Origin: Lachnospiraceae bacterium
GTDB lineage: Bacteria > Bacillota > Clostridia > Lachnospirales > Lachnospiraceae
Length of the DNA: 21,127 nt
Direction: 5' to 3'
NCBI GenBank assembly: GCA_003453515.1
Contig: DMLD01000133.1
Span: forward strand, 1 to 21,127
Shown here piece by piece: positions 6,890 to 13,968 of this stretch; position 1 is the first letter of the stretch; each line of letters starts with the position of its first letter. The notes below the pieces were generated by a model. That model did no database searches and was not told the DNA's origin. It was given only the letters and a program-made list of their open reading frames with translations. The position numbers were made by a program, and so were the translations under genes.

Positions 6890-8257
6890 CTAAGCTTTAG
6901 CCTGATCTCCCTTATCCTTAAACTTCTCCCTTATCTGCTTTCTCACGTGCAGATACAGGAAAAATGCAAATAATCCCGTCAGCACCCATGCCGAAGAATC
7001 AGCAGCTGCTGCGAGCAGGTACGACCCGAGCAGTATGGACAGTCCCGCCGTGGTGAGCCTTGCCACAAGCTCCACTACACCCAGCGATATCGCGAGCATC
7101 CCCCTGCCGCAGCCCTGGATCGTATTTCTGTAGACAAATATCATACTAAGTGTGATATACGTCGCAACGCACATATAAAAATAGGGCTTTGCCCACGGCA
7201 TGTACGGCGCTATATCCACTCCCGAATCAAAAAATATACTCATGAGCACAGGCAGAAGCGGTATGCCCACGACACCGACGATCACGCAATACACAACGCT
7301 TATCTTCATCGCATCCTTGGTTCCCTGATGTATCCTCTCCACATCCGCCTTGCCGTAGTTTTGCCCTGCGTAGGATGCACAGGTCTGCCCTATCGCCATC
7401 ATGCCCTGCGTGAGCAGTCCTCCGACCTTGCTCGCCGCGGTAAACCCGGTCACCGCGACCGAACCGAACTGATTGACAGCAGTCTGCATGACCATGGTCC
7501 CCGATGCGGTGATACCAAACTGCAGCCCCATCGGTATACCTATGTAGAGCTGCTGCCTTATATAATTTTTCTTGGGTCTCCAATGCCTTTTTTCCGGTCT
7601 CAGCACATCAGCCCTTTTGTAAATATATATAATACAAAAAACCGCCGAAAACGCCTGAGAGAGATTGGTCGCCCATGCCGCCCCTGCCACGCCCATCTTC
7701 ATAACAAGTATGAACAAAAGGTCGAGCGCTATATTGAGCGTCGCCGATATGACAAGCGCTACCAGCGGTATCCGGCTGTTGCCTATGGCTCTTAAAAATG
7801 CCGAAAAAAGATTGAAAAAAACTATTGAAAAAATACCCTTACATATGGTCGTTATATATGTGTAAGCATCATCGTATATATCCGCCGGCGTATTCATCAG
7901 ATGCAGCAGCGGATGCATGACCAAAAGTGTAAGGATCGTCATAAAGCTAAGTATCACCACCGATAAAAATATACCGTTTGTAAATGAGAACCTCGTACCG
8001 TCCTCATCACCCGCTCCGTACCTCTGGCTTGTGAGCACGGTAAAGCCCGTTGCCATACCGTTGCAAAGTCCTATCACAAGAAAAAATATGGTACCCGTCG
8101 AGCCTACCGCTGCAAGCGCACCGCTCCCCACGTAGCGGCCGACTATGATCGTATCGACCATATTATACAGCTGCTGGAAAATATTACCAAACAAAAGAGG
8201 GATCATAAACCGCAGCATCAAGGTCAGCGGGCGTCCCTCAGTCATTCGTGTATCCAT
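6890..8257 (-). CDS. MATE family multidrug/cation exporter
   Basis: Secondary transporter of the MATE (NorM/DinF-type) family with about 12 hydrophobic helices over 455 residues. Family features seen are the opening TEGRPLTLMLRFMIPLLFGN, then FQQLYNMVDTIIVGRYVG, the GxGxxxAT-type small-residue stretches, and the second-half copy FTAASKVGGLLTQGMMAIGQT followed by YAGQNYGKAD. This shows the internal two-fold repeat of the family. The open frame reaches GTG 8266, but AAGGGG lies 8 bases before ATG 8257, so MDTRMTEG is the likely start. The substrate is not predictable. It precedes the decarboxylase by 11 bases and probably shares its transcript. Confidence 0.95.
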   Translation of the reverse strand: MDTRMTEGRPLTLMLRFMIPLLFGNIFQQLYNMVDTIIVGRYVGSGALAAVGSTGTIFFLVIGLCNGMATGFTVLTSQRYGAGDEDGTRFSFTNGIFLSVVILSFMTILTLLVMHPLLHLMNTPADIYDDAYTYITTICKGIFSIVFFNLFSAFLRAIGNSRIPLVALVISATLNIALDLLFILVMKMGVAGAAWATNLSQAFSAVFCIIYIYKRADVLRPEKRHWRPKKNYIRQQLYIGIPMGLQFGITASGTMVMQTAVNQFGSVAVTGFTAASKVGGLLTQGMMAIGQTCASYAGQNYGKADVERIHQGTKDAMKISVVYCVIVGVVGIPLLPVLMSIFFDSGVDIAPYMPWAKPYFYMCVATYITLSMIFVYRNTIQGCGRGMLAISLGVVELVARLTTAGLSILLGSYLLAAAADSSAWVLTGLFAFFLYLHVRKQIREKFKDKGDQAKA

Positions 8258-8288
8258 ATTCCACACCCCTTCATAAGCTATAGGTATA

Positions 8289-9170
8289 TCACTTCAGATC
8301 CGAGTATATCTTATGACACGCCAGGCAAACAATTGTCATATACAGAATATCCAAAACTATAACTACAGGCGCCGCTCCCGTAAAGAATCCCATCTGAAGT
8401 AAAAACAGTGGAAGATATGCCAATATCTGAAGTATGATCGCCAACGGTACCATAAGTCTTCTGTAAATAACAAACGGAGGCGTCGCGGCGGGATCATTTT
8501 TCATCCTCTTCAACGTCTCTGCGGGAAGTATATCCTTTGGCTCATGCAGCCCGGTATATATAAATACTCCGAGCGCTATGTGCATACACATGGCAGCTAC
8601 CTGGGATACTCCGTCAAGGATTATCCTGTACACGGGCTCCGCTGCCTGAAGAGCTATCACCGACGCCTGTGAGGCACGCTGAGCCGTATCGGTTATGCTG
8701 CTCAAATATGCCTCGATGCCGGAGCCGTTTACGGTATAGGCTATGGCGAGATAGGTTATCGCCGAAACCCCTCCGTATATGAAGCAATACAGTCCCGACT
8801 TACCCAGCACCATGAAAAACATGTTCTCCTTCTCGATGCGGTCTCCCATGGTATATCTTAGCGCGATATACGTGGAAAACTGTATCAGAAAGCCGTTTAC
8901 TACCGCAGCATAGAGTGCCGCGTATACCGGGTGTACATTCGAGTCAAACAGCCCCTGTAGTCCGAGCAGCACGAGAAAGAACATATCGACCACGGTGCGC
9001 CCGACAACTATAAGCAAAAGAGACACACCTGTCCCGATAAAATATGAGGACAGCTTTGCCTTCTTTGACATAAAATAAAATACAAAAAACAATATGGGTG
9101 TAAGTATGCAAAGCACCACCGTGGTCCACAGTCCCGCTATCGCGGAATCCGGAAATATCACCTGTTCCAT
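8289..9170 (-). CDS. Multi-pass membrane protein, probable catalytically degenerate YhfC-family homologue
   Basis: A 293-residue integral membrane protein with about seven to eight hydrophobic helices (for example 15-34, 48-70, 85-105, 125-145, 240-260, 266-285). The layout resembles the YhfC family of putative intramembrane metalloproteases. There I expect a GxxEExxR-type motif, then GHGGxEAI, then a conserved His later. Here the first reads NGFLIQFSTYIALR (92-105), the second FIYGGVSAI (130-138), and the third keeps the His (MHIALG, His197). If the match is right, both acidic motif residues, the motif His and the glutamate are replaced, so protease activity would be lost. ATG 9170 has GTGGAG 7 bases upstream. 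It begins 3 bases after the zinc-ribbon gene, so the two are very probably one operon. Confidence 0.7.
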   Translation of the reverse strand: MEQVIFPDSAIAGLWTTVVLCILTPILFFVFYFMSKKAKLSSYFIGTGVSLLLIVVGRTVVDMFFLVLLGLQGLFDSNVHPVYAALYAAVVNGFLIQFSTYIALRYTMGDRIEKENMFFMVLGKSGLYCFIYGGVSAITYLAIAYTVNGSGIEAYLSSITDTAQRASQASVIALQAAEPVYRIILDGVSQVAAMCMHIALGVFIYTGLHEPKDILPAETLKRMKNDPAATPPFVIYRRLMVPLAIILQILAYLPLFLLQMGFFTGAAPVVIVLDILYMTIVCLACHKIYSDLK

Positions 9171-9173
9171 ATA

Positions 9174-9788
9174 TCAACTCCACCAATTGTAATCCGAGCC
9201 GTAGTTGCTCCACTGATCTATATTTTTAAAATAATCCTGAAGTCTTCCCTCTCTGAAAGCCTCCATAAATCCGACAAACGCGCCTGAAGCCATAAATATG
9301 ATAACGCTGAGTACGGATATCACTATGCCGACTATACCAAGCACTATACCCGCAGTTGCCATGCCGGGATTGTTCTCCTTTTTCTTGGAGCTCATACCGA
9401 CACATATGGCAGCTATACCGCAGCCTACTCCGAGAAGACACGTGCAGCAGCACACGACTGATACTATACCGAGTATAAGCGATATCACCGCATTTGGAGC
9501 GCTCTTGGTCACTGACGGCTTATACTGCTGTTGATAGTATCCCTGCTGAGGCTGATCCTGATACTGTCCTGCCTGATTCTCTGCCGCGCCGTTTGGCTGT
9601 GGCTGAGGCTCTGCCTGCATATCGGGCTGTGCCTGCTCCTGTCCAGCAACAGCAGACTCGGCATTTTCGACAGCCTGCTTGATCTCCTCGTTTTCTCTTA
9701 TGACCTCCTCGGGCACTATCGGCAGTCCGCAACTCCTGCAAAACTTTGCCCCTTCTTCATTCTCTGCTCCGCAGCTTTTGCAAAACAT
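9174..9788 (-). CDS. Zinc-ribbon membrane protein with DUF4190-like helices
   Basis: A 204-residue protein. The N-terminus is a zinc ribbon with CxxC pairs at Cys3/Cys6 and Cys17/Cys20 (CKSCGAEN, FCRSCGLP). A Gln/Pro/Glu-rich flexible linker (about 30-92) follows. Then come two to three hydrophobic segments in the DUF4190 style, about 98-132 (rich in Cys: VVCCCTCLLG) and about 142-168 (GIVLGIVGIVISVLSVII), with a KKKENNPG loop between. The tail is aromatic and polar and ends NWWS. The function of such proteins is unknown. The start is ATG 9788, since GGAGG lies 7 bases upstream; ATG 9794 would touch the ribosome site. The next gene, the YhfC-like membrane protein, follows after 3 bases, so the pair may act together. 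Confidence 0.85.
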   Translation of the reverse strand: MFCKSCGAENEEGAKFCRSCGLPIVPEEVIRENEEIKQAVENAESAVAGQEQAQPDMQAEPQPQPNGAAENQAGQYQDQPQQGYYQQQYKPSVTKSAPNAVISLILGIVSVVCCCTCLLGVGCGIAAICVGMSSKKKENNPGMATAGIVLGIVGIVISVLSVIIFMASGAFVGFMEAFREGRLQDYFKNIDQWSNYGSDYNWWS

Positions 9789-9839
9789 ATACATACCTCC
9801 ATCTGTTTTATTACATCTGTTTACAGCTTCCTCTTATAT

Positions 9840-9866
9840 GAAAGCACTGATATCATCAGTGTTTTC
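9840..9866 (-). terminator. Hairpin after the amino-acid ABC operon, possible terminator
   Basis: A 7-base perfect stem CACTGAT/ATCAGTG with a 3-base loop extends by GAAA/TTTC pairs past one mismatch (a G-T pair on the plus strand, A-C on the minus). On the minus strand it lies about 33 bases after the ATPase stop codon. The trailing U-run is short, so termination strength is doubtful. It could also serve as a 5' structure of the zinc-ribbon transcript. Confidence 0.4.
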
Positions 9867-9870
9867 TGCC

Positions 9871-9908
9871 TTTGATCTCTTACAATACCTTCGATCTCTT
9901 ACAGCACC
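9871..9908. repeat. Two-copy 19-base tandem repeat across the ATPase stop codon
   Basis: Bases 9871-9889 (TTTGATCTCTTACAATACC) and 9890-9908 (TTCGATCTCTTACAGCACC) match at 16 of 19 positions and are directly adjacent. The second copy contains the TAA stop codon of the ABC ATPase gene (9899-9901) and its last codons. The first copy lies just behind the gene. It looks like a small tandem duplication of a gene end. Confidence 0.6.
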
Positions 9909-10657
9909 TTTGAGAGAAATTCCTTAAGCCTCGGATCCCTCGGGTCATCAAAAAACTCACCCGGAGGACGATCCTCCTTTATCCTTCCCTCATCTATAAA
10001 AATGACCCTGTTGGCGACCTCCTTGGCAAAGCCCATCTCATGTGTGACGATGATCATGGTCATGCCCTCGTTCGCCAGCTCCTTCATAAGATCCAAGACC
10101 TCGCCGACCATCTCGGGATCGAGCGCCGATGTCGGCTCGTCAAAAAGAATCACATCAGGATTCATGGCAAGAGCCCTGACTATCGCGACCCTCTGCTTTT
10201 GTCCTCCCGAAAGGGTCGAGGGATACGCTCCCGCCTTGTCCTCCAGTCCGATCCTCTCGAGAAGCTCCATGGCGTTGGTGTTTTCCTCCGCCATTATCAT
10301 TTTTCTTGATTTTTTATCAAACTTTTTGTCGCTGTGTGTCCTGACATATATCGGTGCTAGCGATATGTTTTGCAGCACCGTTTTGTTGTTGAACAGGTTG
10401 AAATGCTGAAACACCATCCCCATATGTCTTCTGTGGATATTGATATCCACACTCATATCCGCTATGTCCACACCGTTGAATATGATCTGTCCCCCGTCCG
10501 GATCCTCCATACAGTTGAGACAGCGCAAAAATGTCGACTTGCCCGAGCCCGATGGTCCGGTGATCACGACGATATCGCCTTTATTTACATGAAGATCAAT
10601 TCCGTCCAAGACCCTTACGCCGTTAAAGTCCTTTTTAAGATCAATTACGTCTATCAC
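9899..10657 (-). CDS. Polar amino acid ABC transporter ATP-binding protein (GlnQ/HisP type)
   Basis: ATPase subunit of a polar amino acid importer, 252 residues, cytoplasmic face. Walker [10 protein letters not shown] is at 34-42, a Q-loop at VFQHFNLF, the ABC signature [11 protein letters not shown], Walker [13 protein letters not shown], and the switch His in VTHEMGFA. Compared with GlnQ there is an extra basic stretch of about 15 residues ([19 protein letters not shown]) between the Q-loop region and the signature. The start is GTG 10657, inside the permease gene (17-base overlap), with AAAGGAG 12 bases upstream, a longer spacing than usual. The overlap suggests coupled translation with the permease. 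Transported amino acid is not certain. Confidence 0.96.
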   Translation of the reverse strand: MIDVIDLKKDFNGVRVLDGIDLHVNKGDIVVITGPSGSGKSTFLRCLNCMEDPDGGQIIFNGVDIADMSVDINIHRRHMGMVFQHFNLFNNKTVLQNISLAPIYVRTHSDKKFDKKSRKMIMAEENTNAMELLERIGLEDKAGAYPSTLSGGQKQRVAIVRALAMNPDVILFDEPTSALDPEMVGEVLDLMKELANEGMTMIIVTHEMGFAKEVANRVIFIDEGRIKEDRPPGEFFDDPRDPRLKEFLSKVL

Positions 10658-11351
10658 TTTTTCTCAGGCTCCTTTCCATAAAATGTATACCGATACTGAT
10701 GATCACCACCAGCACGATATATATTGCCGCCATCACAAGGTAAGGAACCATGAATTCATAGCTGTTGGTACCGATATAGTTAAACGCGGTATACAGATCG
10801 GTAGCACCGACAAAGCTTACGACCGACGTATCCTTGATCAGCATGATAAATTCATTACCGAGAGTAGGCAGTATATTTTTCACCGCCTGGGGTATAACGA
10901 TCAGCCTCATGGTCGTAACAAAGCTTAGGCCTACCGCGCGCCCCGCCTCCATCTGACCCGGGTCTACGGAAAGTATCCCGCTTCGCATGATCTCTGATAC
11001 ATATGCTCCGGAGTTCAGCCCGAATACAAGTATCGACACATTGACCGGAGACATCTTCGCCCCGAGTACGGGGAGCAGCACATAATACATGATCAGAAGC
11101 TGTACGACCATCGGAGTGCCTCTGAACAGTCCGACATAAAAGCTGCAGAACCCGTTCAGTATACGCATAATGAGCTTATACTTCGGCGCGACCCTGACAG
11201 CCGCTATGATCATGCCTATAAGTGTGCCTATTATCAGACCGACGACCGCTATGATAAGCGTGTTCCTCAGCCCCTCAAGCACCTTATCCGATCCGCCGTA
11301 ATTAATAAAAATATCAACAAATTGATCCCACTTTTGTCCGAAATCACCCAT
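10641..11351 (-). CDS. Polar amino acid ABC transporter permease (HisM/GlnP type)
   Basis: Inner-membrane channel subunit of 236 residues with about five helices. The opening contains [41 protein letters not shown] is the family's RGTP segment. The ATPase-contacting EAA loop reads [25 protein letters not shown] 11351 follows AGGAG at spacing 9. It lies 35 bases after the binding-protein gene and overlaps the ATPase gene by 17 bases. Together the three genes form a complete type I importer, probably with two copies of this permease, since no second permease gene is present. Confidence 0.96.
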   Translation of the reverse strand: MGDFGQKWDQFVDIFINYGGSDKVLEGLRNTLIIAVVGLIIGTLIGMIIAAVRVAPKYKLIMRILNGFCSFYVGLFRGTPMVVQLLIMYYVLLPVLGAKMSPVNVSILVFGLNSGAYVSEIMRSGILSVDPGQMEAGRAVGLSFVTTMRLIVIPQAVKNILPTLGNEFIMLIKDTSVVSFVGATDLYTAFNYIGTNSYEFMVPYLVMAAIYIVLVVIISIGIHFMERSLRKSDRRN

Positions 11352-11386
11352 GCTACAAAGCTCCTATCACAATACCGTTTCTACTG

Positions 11387-12265
11387 TCAATTCATGGAAT
11401 TGAGTGCATCCGTGATACACTTCGCGGGTGCGGAATCTATGATCACATAGTCGATATTTCCGTTGATCATATCCTGACATGCCAGTGACCCGTTCTTGTA
11501 TCCGACGGTCGAGACCGGAAGCTTCTCAAATCCGGCTTCCTCATCTCCCTCGCAGTACATCTTTCCGGTAGTACCGTTTTGCACACCGATCTTTACCGAC
11601 GAATCCTTTGCCATCAGCGCGGCATTTATGGAGGCTGCATCCTTCATGGCATCGAACTCGGTATCATCCCCTTTTACGATAAGTCGCTGGGATGCATTAT
11701 AATAGGGATCTGTAAACTCAACATACTTCCTGCGCGACTCCTTTATCGTGAGACCGCTCATGGCAATGTCGCATTTGTGCTGACCTATGGAAAGGCAGAC
11801 AGCATCAAAATCCATGTTCTGTATGACAAGCTCCTTGCCAAGCTTCTTGGCAAGAGCATCAGCTATCTCCATATCGATACCGAGGTACTTGTCACCCTTG
11901 GTATACTCAAACGGCTCGAAGCCCGCGTTGGTTGCCACAACGAGCTGATCCTTTGATTCATCCGGTGCAGCGGATGTGACCGCTACCGGCTCCCCATCAC
12001 CGAAATAGTGATTGCATATCTCGTCAAACTTACCGTTAGATACTATCTCCTTGATAAAATCGTTGGTTTGTTTAAGCAGCTCCGGCTGATCCTTGTCTAC
12101 GCCAAAGGCATACTCCTCACTTGAAAGGTCGACATCGATCACCTTAAGCGCTTTACCTGAGGTTTCTCCCTGATCCTTACCTTCCGAGCCTCCGCATCCT
12201 GTCATAAGCATCACACTCATCAGCGCCATAAGCATGATGGCGCCTGTCTTTTTTAATACTTTCAT
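11387..12265 (-). CDS. Amino acid-binding lipoprotein with circularly permuted SBP_bac_3 domain
   Basis: Substrate-binding lipoprotein of the adjacent importer, 292 residues. Signal peptide MKVLKKTGAIMLMALM... ends at a lipobox MTGC (Cys24). The domain order is unusual. Residues about 39-92 (KVIDVDLSSEEYAFGVDK, then LLKQTNDFIKEI, then GKFDEICNHYFGDG) are what normally ends an SBP_bac_3 protein. Residues about 107-292 are the usual beginning and middle: LVVATNAGFEPFEY, GIDMEIADALAKKLG, MDFDAVCLSI, DIAMSGLTIKESRRKYVEFTDPYY, KIGVQNGTTG, DYVIIDSAPA. The protein stops at ALNSMN, just where the moved piece should follow. Total domain length (about 240) equals one domain, not two. The frame is open to 12346, but ATG 12265 has GGAGG 8 bases upstream and gives a proper signal peptide. 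A strong promoter lies upstream. Confidence 0.93.
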   Translation of the reverse strand: MKVLKKTGAIMLMALMSVMLMTGCGGSEGKDQGETSGKALKVIDVDLSSEEYAFGVDKDQPELLKQTNDFIKEIVSNGKFDEICNHYFGDGEPVAVTSAAPDESKDQLVVATNAGFEPFEYTKGDKYLGIDMEIADALAKKLGKELVIQNMDFDAVCLSIGQHKCDIAMSGLTIKESRRKYVEFTDPYYNASQRLIVKGDDTEFDAMKDAASINAALMAKDSSVKIGVQNGTTGKMYCEGDEEAGFEKLPVSTVGYKNGSLACQDMINGNIDYVIIDSAPAKCITDALNSMN

Positions 12266-12325
12266 CTTTTTTTCCTCCATTATTTTCCTTGAAGATACAT
12301 GCATCCGAAATTCCGAATGGTAACA

Positions 12326-12354
12326 ATTATAACACATATTCATCACAGTAGCAA
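12326..12354 (-). promoter_or_regulatory. Sigma-A promoter of the amino-acid ABC operon
   Basis: On the minus strand TTGCTA (complement of 12349-12354), a spacer of exactly 17 bases and a perfect TATAAT (complement of 12326-12331). Transcription should start near 12319, giving a leader of about 54 bases before ATG 12265. The leader holds the GGAGG site. I see no riboswitch-like conserved core in it. Confidence 0.8.
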
Positions 12355-12384
12355 GGAAAAGATTTTACGCCACTGTCAGTCAGC

Positions 12385-12409
12385 GGAGCGCCGGATCGAC
12401 CGGTGCTCC
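12385..12409 (-). terminator. Hairpin between the methyltransferase gene and the ABC promoter, possible terminator
   Basis: GGAGC-x-CCGG, a 5-base loop, CCGG-x-GCTCC: two stem blocks of 5 and 4 GC-rich pairs separated by one mismatch (G-T on plus, A-C on minus). It lies 11 bases after the rRNA methyltransferase stop codon on the minus strand. No clear U-run follows on either strand. The perfect palindrome CCCTTAAGGG (12408-12417) sits beside it. It marks a likely transcript boundary, but the mode of termination is uncertain. Confidence 0.4.
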
Positions 12410-12420
12410 CTTAAGGGCTG

Positions 12421-13938
12421 CTACATCAATCTCCACCCGGGATGATATTTGTTCTTCAGCAGTGTTTTCGTCAGCTTCCCCCAGCCCAGAGGGTAGCCGT
12501 CAACACAGACCAGCACGTATCCGTCAGAGCCGCACTCGTCAGGCTGCACCCTTACAGACTCCCCCTTCAGATATCTGATGACTCTCTCGTCATCCGCATC
12601 CATATTCAGGGTATTCCTATACTCATCCTTCCTAAGCGCCATCGCAAGCGCCTGTGACGGTTCAAATCTGTTTTTTTTGCACTCCCCCAAAAACAAACCC
12701 TTTCGTATGAACCTAAGCCCCCTCACATCCGGCATATCACCTGTATTTCCATACAGCATGCCCTCATGTGACTCGATCAGCGCAGGATCCGGCTCCCATA
12801 TAAGTCCCGATGCAAACTCGCTCCACGCCCCTGACTCATCCTTGTTCATCCTTCCGGATCTGTTCGATCTGCCGGCAGTATCCCTTTTCCTGTCTGATCT
12901 CCTTCGGGAGCCATTCGCCTCGTGTCCCGGTCCGTCATAAGGCTTACCTTCCGTCTGACCACCTGCAATATCCGCCTTGTGAAACAGCGCCAGAAAATGT
13001 CCCTCGCCCTCCATCCTATGAGGAAATATCCTGGCACACTTTTTCAGGTCAGCTATGCCTCCTTCGACCGCCTCCGGCATACCGCTTACAAAGCCGTCGT
13101 ACCACTCGATGTCCGCGAGTGACAGGGTCGGATCCTCACTAAGTATCTTCATCACCGTTCCCTCATCCTCGACAGGAGAGAAGGTACATGTGGAATACAA
13201 AAGATATCCTCCCGGTGCAAGCATCGGAAGCGCATGCGAAACTATGTCATACTGCATCGCGGCGTACTGCGCGGGGGAATCCGGCGTCCACGACTTCACC
13301 ATGTCGGGATCCTTGCGAAACATACCCTCACCCGAGCACGGAGCATCGATAAGTATCTTGTTAAAATACCCCTTAAAATACTGTTCAAGCTTCTGCGGAT
13401 ATTCGGTCGTTATTATCGCATTTTTAACACCGAATAATTCGATATTTTTTTGCAATGCCTTCGCACGCTTTACGCTTATATCATTTGTTATTATTATGCC
13501 CTGCCTACCGTCATTATGTAGGCGCTTATCCTCCGGTCCATTGTCGTAGGATTTGCCTGTCATAAGTCTCGCCGCGAGCTCCGTCGACTTTCCTCCCGGA
13601 GCCGCACACAGATCAAGCACCCTGTCCCCGGGGGCTATCGGCAGTCTCGATGCGGGAGTCATGGCAGAGGGATCCTGCAGATAGTAAAGACCGGCGAAGT
13701 AATAGGGATGCTTCGCCGGTTTATACATATCGCCGTCATAATAATAACCGTTATTTATATACGGTATTTTTTTTATCGGAAAGGGGGCTATCCTTTCAAA
13801 CTCTTCGGGAGTTATTTTCAGGGTATTTACCCTGAGTCCATACAGCCTCGGCTTTTCAAACGCCCTTATATAATCAGGGTAATCCTCCTTCAAAAGGCGC
13901 TTCATATTCTCCAGATATTCATCGGGTAACGATATCAA
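12421..13938 (-). CDS. 16S rRNA m5C methyltransferase, RsmF/RsmB-like (NOL1/NOP2/Sun family)
   Basis: SAM-dependent cytosine-C5 rRNA methyltransferase, 505 residues. Domains in order: N-terminal NOL1-type region (1-90) with LYGLRVNTLK; the Rossmann core with QDPSAM (88-93) and SAM loop VLDLCAAPGGKST (107-119); DAPCSGEGMFRKD (198-210), holding the release Cys201; STCTFSPVEDE (249-259), holding the nucleophile Cys251; a basic, Gly/Ser/Arg-rich linker (about 323-370); and a C-terminal PUA-like part that closes with GYPLGWGKL and KNKYHPGWR. A loop insertion of about 20 residues lies after the SAM motif (125-147). The start is TTG 13938, with GGAGG 6 bases upstream. It follows the propeller protein gene after 30 bases and is the last gene before a hairpin, so it may be a passenger of that operon. 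Confidence 0.94.
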   Translation of the reverse strand: MISLPDEYLENMKRLLKEDYPDYIRAFEKPRLYGLRVNTLKITPEEFERIAPFPIKKIPYINNGYYYDGDMYKPAKHPYYFAGLYYLQDPSAMTPASRLPIAPGDRVLDLCAAPGGKSTELAARLMTGKSYDNGPEDKRLHNDGRQGIIITNDISVKRAKALQKNIELFGVKNAIITTEYPQKLEQYFKGYFNKILIDAPCSGEGMFRKDPDMVKSWTPDSPAQYAAMQYDIVSHALPMLAPGGYLLYSTCTFSPVEDEGTVMKILSEDPTLSLADIEWYDGFVSGMPEAVEGGIADLKKCARIFPHRMEGEGHFLALFHKADIAGGQTEGKPYDGPGHEANGSRRRSDRKRDTAGRSNRSGRMNKDESGAWSEFASGLIWEPDPALIESHEGMLYGNTGDMPDVRGLRFIRKGLFLGECKKNRFEPSQALAMALRKDEYRNTLNMDADDERVIRYLKGESVRVQPDECGSDGYVLVCVDGYPLGWGKLTKTLLKNKYHPGWRLM

Positions 13939-13968
13939 CTCCTGCCTCCAATCACATCTAGGGATCCA

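Noticed and set aside
7227..7583. A 118-codon minus-strand frame inside the MATE gene
   Set aside because: It is a shifted frame of the MATE gene, with low-complexity His/Arg/Cys-rich translation and no family likeness.
11387..12265. A tandem double binding protein
   Set aside because: Only about 240 residues of domain sequence are present, one domain's worth, and no segment occurs twice, so a permuted single domain fits better than two copies.
11387..12346. The longer form of the amino acid-binding protein starting at 12346
   Set aside because: It would put 27 non-hydrophobic residues before the signal peptide and overlap the -10 box at 12326-12331. ATG 12265 has an ideal ribosome site.
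12266..12420. A riboswitch or T-box leader before the amino-acid ABC operon
   Set aside because: The expected leader is only about 54 bases, and I see no conserved T-box or lysine/glycine riboswitch core. The hairpin at 12385-12409 lies upstream of the promoter.
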